Shown here piece by piece: positions 53,317-64,000 of a stretch of 64,000 bases of DNA. The DNA is from Salinisphaera shabanensis E1L3A. Its GTDB lineage: Bacteria; Pseudomonadota; Gammaproteobacteria; Nevskiales; Salinisphaeraceae. Position 1 is the stretch's first letter, and the number at the start of each line of letters is the position of its first letter. Both the position numbers and the translations under genes were made by a program. Where the stretch lies: contig NZ_AFNV02000006.1 in NCBI RefSeq assembly GCF_000215955.2, positions 1-64,000 on the forward strand, read 5' to 3'. A model generated the notes under the pieces. It saw only the letters and a list, made by a program, of their open reading frames with translations, had not been told where the DNA came from and did not search any database.

Positions 53317-53443
53317 TTACGAAGGCCATAAAAAGCCTTAACCTCGCACGGTCTACGTTCGCTATCGGAATGCTAAATTGAATTCCAAGCCGTCTTCCTA
53401 AGCTGTCCGAATTCGCTGGGTCGTCTAAGCTGCGAGGCACGGG

Positions 53444-53470
53444 AAGGGGACAGCTCATCGCTGTCCCCTT
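53444..53470. terminator. Strong symmetrical hairpin
   Basis: An 11-bp perfect stem AAGGGGACAGC / GCTGTCCCCTT with the loop TCATC, 37 bp past the stop of the SHIHAGPH gene (minus strand). The A and T at the base allow termination in either direction. Confidence 0.65.
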
Positions 53471-53507
53471 GCTTAAGCGACGTTACGCTATTTTCTCCAA
53501 TCGAAAT

Positions 53508-53879
53508 TTAGTCGCGAGTGTGAGGGCCAGCGTGAATATGCGACTGCGGATCAGTATGGTCCTCGCCTTCCTGATTTTCCTTTTCCGCACCACGTTTGGG
53601 GACATTCTCGGACGCCCACCCAGGCTCGCCCGAGTGTTCAATGACGTCGTAATCGTCGGCGCCTCTCGGACCGGTGTTGCCTCGGCTAGGCGACGGGGCT
53701 GTCTCGGAACTGCCTTCGACTCTTACCACCGCCTGAGTATTCCCTGAAGCTGTGGTGTCAGCCGATTCGGCTTCATGGCCTGCCCCAGCGCTTGCGGTCA
53801 TAAATATCGCGCTACTGAGGAACAGAGAAGTCGCGATAAACCAATGTGATGTAGACGGATTAACATTTGAGATGTGCAT
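53508..53879 (-). CDS. Secreted protein with C-terminal DPxSHIHAGPH motif (copy 2)
   Basis: A 123-residue protein with a signal peptide (FIATSLFLSSAIFMTASAGA), a polar middle with DDYDV, and the C-terminal DPQSHIHAGPHTRD. The ATG at 53879 follows GGGAG; an ATG at 53900 is possible. The two blocks shared with the protein at 4800 define the family. Metal binding by the histidines is inferred. It follows the PPYRPP gene in the same direction, as at 4.2-5.3 kb. Confidence 0.75.
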   Translation of the reverse strand: MHISNVNPSTSHWFIATSLFLSSAIFMTASAGAGHEAESADTTASGNTQAVVRVEGSSETAPSPSRGNTGPRGADDYDVIEHSGEPGWASENVPKRGAEKENQEGEDHTDPQSHIHAGPHTRD

Positions 53880-54068
53880 GAGTTCACTCCCGTAATTCAT
53901 ATCAACGATAAAGCTGCAAAACGCGATCGCAATTGACCAGTTCGTCTAGCCTCAAGCTACCAATTTGCTTTTATAGCTCGGAGCGCGGCGTACGTCTGCG
54001 GACACAAGCAGATTTGATTAGAGTCTGCTTAATCCAGGCGCGTTTGAGCCGCTGCCAATGCGAAAAGG

Positions 54069-54425
54069 CTACGACGCTCTGGCGGGAGGACGGTATGGTG
54101 GTAAAGTAAATCCGCTGCCAACCTCACTTTGATTAAGGGCAGCAGGCTTTACCGCAAAATAATAATCCGTTTTGAACAAGAAATTGCTAGCGCCTATGGC
54201 ACTCGCTGCGCAATGGCCGACAGATGCGCATTCATGGTGGGTCTGATCCTCTGAGCCATCGTGATGTTCATCGTCGGCGGTAGATGCGGCCTTTGTCGGT
54301 TCGCTGCCGATTGTGGATTGTGCGTGAGCACCGCCGAATTGGATCGAAATGCTCGGTGCCGTTTGTCCGCTAGCCTGTGTGGCAAACGCGGCCAATAAAA
54401 GCAATAGTGCGAATATGAAACGCAT
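54069..54425 (-). CDS. Small secreted His/Cys protein with C-terminal PPYRPP (copy 2)
   Basis: A 118-residue protein with a signal peptide (residues 1-20), a Ser/Thr/Asp/His stretch, the cluster HHECASVGHCAASA (C66, C72) and the C-terminus TLPPYRPPARAS. Same length as the protein at 4239 and also paired with a downstream SHIHAGPH gene (gap 189 bp). Periplasmic metal binding is inferred. Confidence 0.75.
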   Translation of the reverse strand: MRFIFALLLLLAAFATQASGQTAPSISIQFGGAHAQSTIGSEPTKAASTADDEHHDGSEDQTHHECASVGHCAASAIGASNFLFKTDYYFAVKPAALNQSEVGSGFTLPPYRPPARAS

Positions 54426-54923
54426 GTGATCGAACGTAGATGCGGTTAGGCTAAAAATCAAGAGCGTGATGTGCTGAGTAGCATCTTGTGTTGAGGGCGT
54501 CGAAAGTAGATTGAATCGCCACCGGGCTCAGGGCCCATTCGACACTCTGCTCAAACCATGACCGCGGAAAGATCGCCAGCAGTAGCCGCCCGGGATCGAT
54601 CTTGGGAGAAGCTGGGAGCGTGTTCCCAGTGGCTGATGTCCTTGGTGTGCATGGAGCGCTCCTCATCTACGGGTGAACGCCGACGCGTGCGTTGTGGGGT
54701 TCGGTCGTTGCTTAGGCGGATCGATTCTTGAAAGTTTACCCTTGGCGCCGGCTGGCAGCACCGGGGCGAACGAAACGGGTGGTGCTCGTAGCGCTAGGCG
54801 ATCGGCTCTGCCTTACATCCGGCCGATCGCATCGCTTGGCGCGGGCTTTTATCGTCGGCGGTACTGTCCACCGGCATAAGAGACCGTCCCACGCGCTTTG
54901 ACGCGTGCCGATTACCTAGACCC
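54426..54923. other. Intergenic region, no firm gene
   Basis: A frame of 71 codons at 54451-54666 (minus) and another at 54673-54879 (plus) show no domain, signal or good start. A small hairpin CACGCG/CGCGTG at 54890-54907 may end the dmeF transcript. Confidence 0.4.
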
Positions 54924-55979
54924 TCAATGACGCGAGGACACCAATGCGCCGGGTGTTACGGCTAGTCTAGCCGCGTCGTTTGTATTCCGTGGTCGGATGC
55001 GGATGTGCGCAGACTGTAGCGCCGGCAGATGACTCACCAGTTCGTGTTCCACCTCACTCGCCACGGTATTTGCTTGATCTATCGTGGCATTGCCTACCAA
55101 TGTTATATCGAGTTCAGCAACCAACTGATGCCCGAGCCACCGCGCGCGAACGTTAGACACATCATGGATGTTGTCGACGTGCGCAGCGGCATGCCGGATA
55201 TCGTCTATTACCTGCGGATCGACGCCATCGAGCAAGCGCGTAAAAATCGCTTTGCCGGATTGCCAGACAATAGCGAAGATCGCGGCCGTAATCAGCAGGC
55301 CGATGATTGGGTCGGCCAACGGAAAGCCCAGCCATACCCCGGCCGCGCCAACGACCACCGCAAGGCTCGTAAGCCCATCGGTACGGGCGTGATAGCCGTC
55401 GGCGATCAGGGCGGCGCTATTCATCTGGCGACCGACTCGGATCCGAAAAACGGCCACTAATTCGTTACCGATAAAACCGATGACCCCCGCCACAGCCATC
55501 CAGAGCAGGTGCTGGATAGGTTGCGGATCCAACAAACGGTCGATCGCCTGATAGCCGGCGACAAGCGCACTGAACAAGATAATCAGCACGATCAGTACAC
55601 CGGCCAGATCTTCGACACGTCCATAACCGTAGGTGAACCGCTTACTGGTGCCGCGTTGGATCAGGCGAAACGCGACCCAGAGCGGAATTGCGGTTGCTGC
55701 ATCACCCAGGTTGTGGATCGTATCGGCAAGTAGCGCCACGCTGCCGGAGATCAACACGATCCCGAGCTGACCTAGGAAAGTGATTGCGAGGATTACGAAC
55801 GACCATTTGATCGCCCAGATACCGCGTTCTGTAGCGGTGATGCTCGGGTCGATCACGCCGTGCGTGTGGCCATGCTCGCTATCGTGATCGTGATCATGAG
55901 CGCCATGCGCATGATCTTCCGGACCGCCGAAGCCCAGCCAGCTCAGAGTCGCTTTGATAATCGATGCTGGTTTTTTCAT
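54924..55979 (-). CDS. dmeF: Cation diffusion facilitator, DmeF-like
   Basis: A 351-residue CDF exporter. The N-terminus has a His/Asp cluster (HAHGAHDHDHD, then HGHTHG), followed by six helices with canonical metal sites H-NLG-D (helix 2) and H-ART-D (helix 5) and a cytoplasmic domain. DmeF proteins export Co(II)/Ni(II). It overlaps the upstream regulator by 4 bp (ATGA), the dmeRF arrangement of rhizobia. Zinc export cannot be excluded. Confidence 0.85.
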   Translation of the reverse strand: MKKPASIIKATLSWLGFGGPEDHAHGAHDHDHDSEHGHTHGVIDPSITATERGIWAIKWSFVILAITFLGQLGIVLISGSVALLADTIHNLGDAATAIPLWVAFRLIQRGTSKRFTYGYGRVEDLAGVLIVLIILFSALVAGYQAIDRLLDPQPIQHLLWMAVAGVIGFIGNELVAVFRIRVGRQMNSAALIADGYHARTDGLTSLAVVVGAAGVWLGFPLADPIIGLLITAAIFAIVWQSGKAIFTRLLDGVDPQVIDDIRHAAAHVDNIHDVSNVRARWLGHQLVAELDITLVGNATIDQANTVASEVEHELVSHLPALQSAHIRIRPRNTNDAARLAVTPGALVSSRH

Positions 55980-56248
55980 AGGTACTTGGTGATCGCTTTG
56001 AACTCTTCCATCAAAACGCGTGCCTCTATAGCGCCTTTTTCGAACAAGCTTTCATCAAAGCAGTGATCGATATGGTCATGAACCAAGGTGTTTTTCGCAT
56101 TCGTGATCGCTCGTTCGACGGCGTGAAGCTGCTGGGTGGTTTCAAGACAGCCGCGGCCGTCTTCCAGCATCTTAATGACGCTTTGCAGGTGGCCGTCAGC
56201 GCGTTTGAGACGCCGGATGATTTCGGGGTGTGTGGTATGGGTACTCAT
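55976..56248 (-). CDS. CsoR/RcnR-family metal repressor (DmeR-like)
   Basis: A 90-residue all-helical repressor. Metal positions are C34, H59 and C63, spaced 25 and 4 as in CsoR (Cys-His-Cys), while N-terminal histidines H4 and H7 recall RcnR/DmeR. The position upstream of a DmeF-like exporter favours Co/Ni sensing; the Cys at the last position favours Cu(I). Two dyads lie upstream. Confidence 0.85.
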   Translation of the reverse strand: MSTHTTHPEIIRRLKRADGHLQSVIKMLEDGRGCLETTQQLHAVERAITNAKNTLVHDHIDHCFDESLFEKGAIEARVLMEEFKAITKYL

Positions 56249-56255
56249 GCCCTTG

Positions 56256-56309
56256 ATCCTATCCCCCCGGATAGGATACAGTCAATATGTGCCACCCTAC
56301 TGATAGGGT
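56256..56309. promoter_or_regulatory. Two operator dyads upstream of dmeRF
   Basis: Site 1 (56256-56277): arms ATCCTATCC and GGATAGGAT around CCCC. Site 2 (56294-56309): ACCCTA and TAGGGT around CTGA. C/G-tract palindromes are typical CsoR/RcnR operators. They lie between the repressor gene and the divergent czcICBA operon, so both directions may be controlled. Confidence 0.7.
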
Positions 56310-56403
56310 TCGGTTTGCAAAAACCGTGTGACGCCTTAGCGGCCGCAACGAGGATGTTCTGCTAAGCATTAATGCTATGACCGGGGTTTGATCTAGGCTT
56401 TCC

Positions 56404-56784
56404 ATGCAGCTCAAAAAGACATACTGGTTGCAACTGGCCGCGGTCATGATGCTCATGATGCAGGCAGCAGGCCTGCATGCCCATATCAGCATCGACGCCA
56501 ATGACACCTCGATCCAGAGCCATTTGCAGGCGGCCGAATCGCACGCAGACAGCCATGCATCAGACAGCGAATCGTCTGACGACGCGTCCAATCATCTAAC
56601 CCAAGCTACCTCGGCCAAGTATCAGAGCAGCATGGGCTGGGTTCTTCCGGTCTTTCTGGCCTGCGTGCTGCTGGATGACCCCGCCTCCTCGGTTAAGCCC
56701 GATTTCCCAGACGGGCAGGAAACGCCTCACCCTGCCGCTTACTACCAGCGGCCGCCTTCCCGTGGCCCGCCTGCTATTGCCTGA
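56404..56784 (+). CDS. czcI: CzcI-like small periplasmic protein
   Basis: A 126-residue protein with a signal peptide (to about residue 26, GLHA), a His/Asp/Ser-rich middle, a hydrophobic stretch (GWVLPVFLACVLL) and a Pro/Arg-rich end YYQRPPSRGPP. Position directly before czcCBA and the RPP end fit CzcI. It lacks the Cys cluster of the PPYRPP proteins. Probably modulates the pump or binds divalent ions. Confidence 0.7.
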   Translation: MQLKKTYWLQLAAVMMLMMQAAGLHAHISIDANDTSIQSHLQAAESHADSHASDSESSDDASNHLTQATSAKYQSSMGWVLPVFLACVLLDDPASSVKPDFPDGQETPHPAAYYQRPPSRGPPAIA

Positions 56785-56868
56785 TCGAAGGGCCTGATCG
56801 AAGGCAATCGTTGCCGCTTTCTATCAGCGGCACATCGGCGCGTATGCGCCGTTAGCAGGAGTTTCCAA

Positions 56869-58185
56869 ATGAATATTGGTATTCGACGCATCACTTGCGT
56901 GATGGGTCTCGTGTTTTGGTGCGTGTCGGCTTCAGCCGCGCCGGACGCCAATCCGTCGGCAAGGCCGCTTACTTTTTCCGACGCGATCTCGAGGGCGCTG
57001 GACCGCAATCCGGGCCTGCGCGTTTTTGCCTACCGCCAGCGCGCGCTCGGTGGTCGCCGCGATACGGCCGCGCTAAGGCCGGCGCCCGAGTTGCAGTTCG
57101 AGCTACAGGACTTCGGCGGCACAGGCAGTGCGAGAGGCTTTGATCGCGCGGAAGCGACCTTGGCGCTTTCGCAGGTAATCGAACTTGGCGGTAAAGGCGA
57201 TGCGCGAGTCGGCGTTGTGGATGCGCGCCAGCGAGCGGTTGCGATTCAAGAAAAAGCGCAGGAGCTTGACGTCTTGGCCGCTGTCGCGCGCCGCTTCTAC
57301 GCGGTTGCGGCAGCTGATGAGCGCCTAGCGGTCGCCAAGCGTGCGTCCGAACTTGCCCGCGACGCTATGACGGGCGTGAATCGACGTGTCAATGCGGCGC
57401 GCGCACCGCGCGCTGAAGCCGCGCGCGCCAAGGCGGCTTTGGCGCGCGCGCAGCTCAATAGGGCCAACGCCGAGCGCGAACTCGAGATCGCCCGGTTACG
57501 GCTGGCCGCGCTCTGGAACATGCCCGAGCCGGACTTCAAAAAAGTTCGCGCTGATCTCTACGCGGTGGGCGCGCCAGGCGATTTTGACGTCCTGGCCGAG
57601 CGTATTCAAGCCAATCCGGACTTCCTGCAGTTCACCGCAGAAAGCCGAATACGCCAGGCCGAACTGCGTCTCGCCCAGTCGCAAGCCCACAGCAATATTC
57701 GCCTGCGCGCTGGTGTAAAGCGCCTGGAAGATACCGGCGACACCGCCTTGATCTTCGGCGCGAGTGTGCCGCTGTTTTCGGCCAGTCGTGCCCAGGGCGC
57801 CATCGCTGAAGCCGAGGCCCGAGGCGAGGCCGTGGGCGCGGAGCGACGCGCCATGCTGTTGGATACGCGGGCGCGGCTGTTCTCGCTTTATCAGGCCCGG
57901 GCGCAGGCGATAGAAACAGTCGCCACCCTGCAAGACCAGATTATTCCGCAGCAGGAACAGGCACTGAGCGAAATTCGTCGAGGCTACGACCGAGGTCGTT
58001 ATAGCTATCTCGAGCGCGTAACCGCCCGTGGTGAACTCATCGATGCCGAGCGCGCATTGATTGATGCCGCCGAGCGCGCGCATCGCCTGCGTGCCGATAT
58101 CGAAAGCCTGACCGCCGAACCGCTGCCCGGCGGTGACGGTCGCATCGAATTCAACAGCAATATCCAATATCCGGAGTCGCCATGA
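56869..58185 (+). CDS. czcC: Outer-membrane channel CzcC
   Basis: A 438-residue TolC-family protein with a signal peptide (to about residue 24, SASAA) and two OEP repeats rich in Ala, Arg and Glu. It exports Co/Zn/Cd with CzcBA. The stop overlaps the czcB start by 4 bp. Confidence 0.9.
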   Translation: MNIGIRRITCVMGLVFWCVSASAAPDANPSARPLTFSDAISRALDRNPGLRVFAYRQRALGGRRDTAALRPAPELQFELQDFGGTGSARGFDRAEATLALSQVIELGGKGDARVGVVDARQRAVAIQEKAQELDVLAAVARRFYAVAAADERLAVAKRASELARDAMTGVNRRVNAARAPRAEAARAKAALARAQLNRANAERELEIARLRLAALWNMPEPDFKKVRADLYAVGAPGDFDVLAERIQANPDFLQFTAESRIRQAELRLAQSQAHSNIRLRAGVKRLEDTGDTALIFGASVPLFSASRAQGAIAEAEARGEAVGAERRAMLLDTRARLFSLYQARAQAIETVATLQDQIIPQQEQALSEIRRGYDRGRYSYLERVTARGELIDAERALIDAAERAHRLRADIESLTAEPLPGGDGRIEFNSNIQYPESP

Positions 58186-59435
58186 GCATCCGTTTTATAG
58201 CGATCGTGGCGGCTTTGGCGGCCGCCCTGTTTTTGAGCGCATGTGATGTCACGCAATTCGGCACGGCGAAAGCAGCGTCGAAAGCCGAGACCGGGGGCGC
58301 GGCCGAAACGCCGGCTGAAGGCCCACACGGGGGGCGTCTTCTCAAGGACGGCGACTTCTCGGTGGAGGTCACGATCTTCGAGGATAACGTGCCCCCCGAA
58401 TTTCGAATCTATGCGTACCAGGGCGGCGAGCCGGTCGATCTAAAGCAAGTCGATCTGGAAGTCGAGCTGGAACGCCTCGGTGGACGCGTAGACCGCTTCG
58501 ACTTCAAACCGAAAAACGACTATCTGCTGGGTGACGGCGTCGTGACCGAACCCCACTCGTTTGAAGTCATGGTCGCGGCCGAATACGAAGGCAATACCTA
58601 CCGCTGGGAGTACAGCTCCTATGAAGGGCGGGTCAGCATCGGCGCTGAGGCCGCCAAGCGGGCCGGGATCACCACAACCCTGGCCGGGCCTGGGACGATT
58701 CGAGAGACGGTGAAGCTGTACGGCAATATCGTGCCCGATCCGAGCCGCGTGCGGCGTGTCGGAGCCCGTTTCCCTGGCGTTGTTGTGGCCGTTGACAAGG
58801 CCGTGGGCGATACCGTAGCCAAAGGTGAGCGGCTGGCTTCTGTGGAGGCCAACGACAGCCTGCGGCGCTACGCAGTGACCTCGCCCATCGCCGGCGTCGT
58901 GACCGAGCGTCGAGTCGAGCCCGGTGAAATGGCCGGCACCGAGCCCTTGCTTACGGTGGCTGACTACGACGAGGTCTGGGCCGAACTTCAAGTATTCCCG
59001 GGTCACGCCCAACGCGTCCAAGTGGGCCAACCGGTCGTGGTAGGCGCCAGCGATGACCCACAGGCGAAAACCACCGTCAGTTATCGCGCCCCCCGAGCGG
59101 CGGGAAACGGCCAGAGCACCGTCGCCCGCGCCGTGCTTGCCAATCGGCAAGGGCACTGGACCCCAGGACACTTTGTGCAAGCCACGGTCGAGATCACGGA
59201 ACGCGAAGTGCCGATCGCGGTCGAGCGTCGCGCGCTGCAAACCTTTCGTGACTGGGACGTGGTGTTCATCAAAGTGGGCGAGGCCTATCAGGTTCGGCCA
59301 CTGGAACTCGGTGCCGGTGACGGCGAGTATGTCGAGGTGATCTCGGGGCTCAAGCCCGATGAGCGCTATGTGGTCGACAACAGCTATTTGATCAAGGCGG
59401 ACATCGAGAAGTCCGGCGCGGTCCACGGCCACTAA
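58182..59435 (+). CDS. czcB: RND periplasmic adaptor CzcB (lipoprotein)
   Basis: A 417-residue membrane-fusion protein with a lipobox LSAC (C21). An N-terminal extra domain (residues about 45-150) with HGG and acidic stretches precedes the adaptor core (ARFPGVVVAVDKAVGDTVAKG; VTERRVEPGEMAG). It ends in GAVHGH. It connects CzcA to CzcC. Confidence 0.92.
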   Translation: MSIRFIAIVAALAAALFLSACDVTQFGTAKAASKAETGGAAETPAEGPHGGRLLKDGDFSVEVTIFEDNVPPEFRIYAYQGGEPVDLKQVDLEVELERLGGRVDRFDFKPKNDYLLGDGVVTEPHSFEVMVAAEYEGNTYRWEYSSYEGRVSIGAEAAKRAGITTTLAGPGTIRETVKLYGNIVPDPSRVRRVGARFPGVVVAVDKAVGDTVAKGERLASVEANDSLRRYAVTSPIAGVVTERRVEPGEMAGTEPLLTVADYDEVWAELQVFPGHAQRVQVGQPVVVGASDDPQAKTTVSYRAPRAAGNGQSTVARAVLANRQGHWTPGHFVQATVEITEREVPIAVERRALQTFRDWDVVFIKVGEAYQVRPLELGAGDGEYVEVISGLKPDERYVVDNSYLIKADIEKSGAVHGH

Positions 59436-62573
<3,138 letters not shown>

Positions 62574-62760
62574 TTAGTGATGTATGCGTAATGTTCTGGT
62601 GACAATCATCATGAGTTAAGTATTCGATTCGCCTCACGCTAGACTATTAGAAAAGCGTTGGAACGAATGTAGTAACGCTGTGCGGCGGAGGCATGGCCTG
62701 CCGTCGCCGCACTCTGCGTATATACGTCCGTAGACATCCGTCCCTTAGAAGCTAGACCTC

Positions 62761-63123
62761 CTAAAGGGCATAGAACCCCGATGTCTCTGTCGTCGCCCAC
62801 TGCTCGTTGCCGTAGCAGCGAAACCACTGGCCGGCGGTGTCGTGGCATTCATATTGGAAGCGCACAGTGATGCGGCGCTCGTGGTACGCCCATAATTCCT
62901 TGATCAGGCGATAATCCAGCTCTCGCTGCCACTTCTGCGCCAAGAACCGAACGATGGCGTCCCGGCCTTCGATGAAGTTCGAGCGATTGCGCCAGATGCT
63001 TTCCGGGGCATAGGCCAGCGAGACCTTCTCCGGATCGCGCGTATTCCAGGCGTCTTCGGCCATTCGGACCTTGCGCCGAGCGGACTCCAGCGTGAACGGC
63101 GGGAGCGGGGGCTTTTGTGCCAT
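62761..63123 (-). CDS. DUF1348 (NTF2-like) protein with shortened C-terminus
   Basis: A 120-residue protein reading [38 protein letters not shown] and [19 protein letters not shown], as in DUF1348. Family members continue after the YGNEQW region for about 20 more residues; here an unrelated [11 protein letters not shown] follows, so the 3' end has been lost or shifted. Start 63123 follows AGGAGG. Function unknown. Confidence 0.75.
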   Translation of the reverse strand: MAQKPPLPPFTLESARRKVRMAEDAWNTRDPEKVSLAYAPESIWRNRSNFIEGRDAIVRFLAQKWQRELDYRLIKELWAYHERRITVRFQYECHDTAGQWFRCYGNEQWATTETSGFYAL

Positions 63124-63284
63124 CGGGTGGCCTCCTTTGAAAGATCGCCTCATCGATCGCCTCGACATGAGCGATAAATTGACGTTGTGCAGACATCGGG
63201 CCTTGCCACGCTCGGAAGGTTAAGGCCTGAAAAGTGTCCTACCGACGATTGGAACGAATGACCGGACCGGATGAAAATAACCAC

Positions 63285-63315
63285 TTGACCTTCCCATAGT
63301 GGCAACGTTGATACT
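63285..63315 (+). promoter_or_regulatory. CueR-type promoter of the copper ATPase
   Basis: TTGACC, a 19-bp spacer TTCCCATAGTGGCAACGTT, then GATACT; the ACCTTCC half site is typical of CueR operators. It lies 38 bp before the start at 63354. Confidence 0.8.
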
Positions 63316-63353
63316 CCGTCGCCATGGCACCCAAAAGCACCGGAGAAATCGCC

Positions 63354-64000
63354 ATGGCTTCTGTAGAACCTCTATCCGCAAACGATCCATCGGGCTCGCG
63401 TCCGGCGGAGCAGACCCTGCGTGTCGGTATCGCTGGTATGAGCTGTGCTTCCTGTGTCAGCCGCGTGGAAAAAGCCCTGCGAGCCGTCGATCGGGTCGAG
63501 TCCGCGAACGTGAATCTGGCCACCGAACGGGCCGAGGTCACGTTTTCATCCGCGCCGGATCCGGCTGCCATCCAGACCGCGATCCAGCAGGCCGGTTATT
63601 CGATCGTGGAAGATACGATCGAGCTGGCCGTCGAAGGCATGAGCTGCGCGTCCTGCGTCGGCCGTATCGAGAAAGCCCTGGCGGCCGTGCCCGGTGTGCT
63701 GGAAGCCCACGTGAATCTGGCCACCGAGAAGGCGCAGGTGCGCCACGTCGCCGGCATGGTCGATGCGAAAGCCTTGGAAGCCGCGGTCGGCGACGCCGGC
63801 TATGCGGCCCGCACGGTGGCGGACAACGATAGCGGCGATCAGCAAGCCCAGGCGCGGGCCGAGGAGATCGGCGCGCTCAAGCGCAGCATCCTGTTCGCGG
63901 GCGCGGCGACGTTGCCGATCTTCGTGCTCGAGATGGGTAGCCATGTGTTCACGGGCCTGCACGACGGGCTGATGGCCACGCTCGGTCAGCAGAATCTGTT
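63354..64000 (+). CDS. copA: Copper-exporting P1B-type ATPase, N-terminal part (cut by window edge)
   Basis: The 215 visible residues hold two HMA domains (GMSCASC, C31/C34 and C98/C101) and the start of the first membrane helix pair ([17 protein letters not shown]). The start at 63354 follows GGAG; an in-frame ATG 30 bp upstream is possible. The end continues beyond the window. The fragment at 1-1250 begins near helix 6 and could be the rest. Confidence 0.92.
   Translation, partial: MASVEPLSANDPSGSRPAEQTLRVGIAGMSCASCVSRVEKALRAVDRVESANVNLATERAEVTFSSAPDPAAIQTAIQQAGYSIVEDTIELAVEGMSCASCVGRIEKALAAVPGVLEAHVNLATEKAQVRHVAGMVDAKALEAAVGDAGYAARTVADNDSGDQQAQARAEEIGALKRSILFAGAATLPIFVLEMGSHVFTGLHDGLMATLGQQNL

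Overview
The window is a dense metal-resistance region from a high-GC, probably halotolerant or marine Gammaproteobacterium. A BCCT osmolyte carrier, NhaA and an RND/P-type ATPase/mer repertoire fit a Salinisphaera-, Halomonas- or Ectothiorhodospira-like host, but no marker fixes the taxon. I see no rRNA, tRNA, CRISPR, replication, partition or conjugation genes. The left edge cuts the 3' part of a copper P-type ATPase gene and the right edge cuts the 5' part of one. If these are one gene, about 0.6 kb is missing and the replicon could be a circle slightly over 64 kb; this is inference only.

Layout. 1-3.7 kb: copper ATPase 3' part, AI-2E-type permease, NhaA. 3.8-5.3 kb: small secreted proteins (EF-hand; a His/Cys protein ending PPYRPP; a protein ending SHIHAGPH). 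5.4-14.1 kb: a four-gene operon present twice (YHS peptide, phospholipase D/cardiolipin synthase, a new 62-63 aa Cys-rich peptide, EamA transporter), with BCCT, DUF5676 and TVP38 genes between the copies. 14.1-18.7 kb: DUF5676, a His-rich peptide, an orphan Rieske protein, DMT and CDF carriers, an isoprenylcysteine-methyltransferase-like protein, a GDCCVxC protein and a frameshifted third YHS gene. 18.8-24.1 kb: Met-rich protein, CueR-like regulator, copA-copB (copB frameshifted), cytochrome c, third PPYRPP protein. 24.3-32 kb: split DsbD, TVP38, frameshifted methyltransferase, peroxiredoxin, Met-rich and DUF411 copper proteins, multicopper oxidase. 32.1-35.4 kb: lspA, CDF, lnt and a PbrR/CadR-like regulator, with matching MerR-type promoters ahead of the CDF and lnt genes. 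35.4-42.7 kb: remnant of a Met-peptide/oxidase pair, then cusCBA behind a Cys-rich leader gene. 42.8-45.1 kb: decayed genes and an ISL3-type transposase. 45.1-48.8 kb: mer operon (R-TPFFA). 48.9-53.1 kb: MerR, CopZ, CcdA-like, GDCCVxC and a P1B ATPase with YPC instead of CPC. 53.1-54.4 kb: a MITE-like element and the second SHIHAGPH/PPYRPP pair. 54.9-62.6 kb: CsoR/RcnR-family repressor, DmeF-like CDF and czcICBA. 62.7-64 kb: DUF1348 protein and the copper ATPase 5' part behind a CueR-type promoter.

How it fits together. Copper is moved out by the P1B ATPase(s) and CusCBA and oxidised or sequestered in the periplasm by two multicopper oxidases and several Met/His/Cys-rich small proteins. Divalent cations are handled by CzcCBA and CDF exporters, and mercury by the mer operon. 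Four MerR-family regulators, one CsoR/RcnR repressor and at least eight promoters with the 19-bp spacer typical of MerR control are visible. Paralogy is extensive (three YHS, three DMT, three CDF, two TVP38, two GDCCVxC genes), and at least five genes carry single-base frameshifts. That indicates duplication followed by decay, or homopolymer errors in the assembly.
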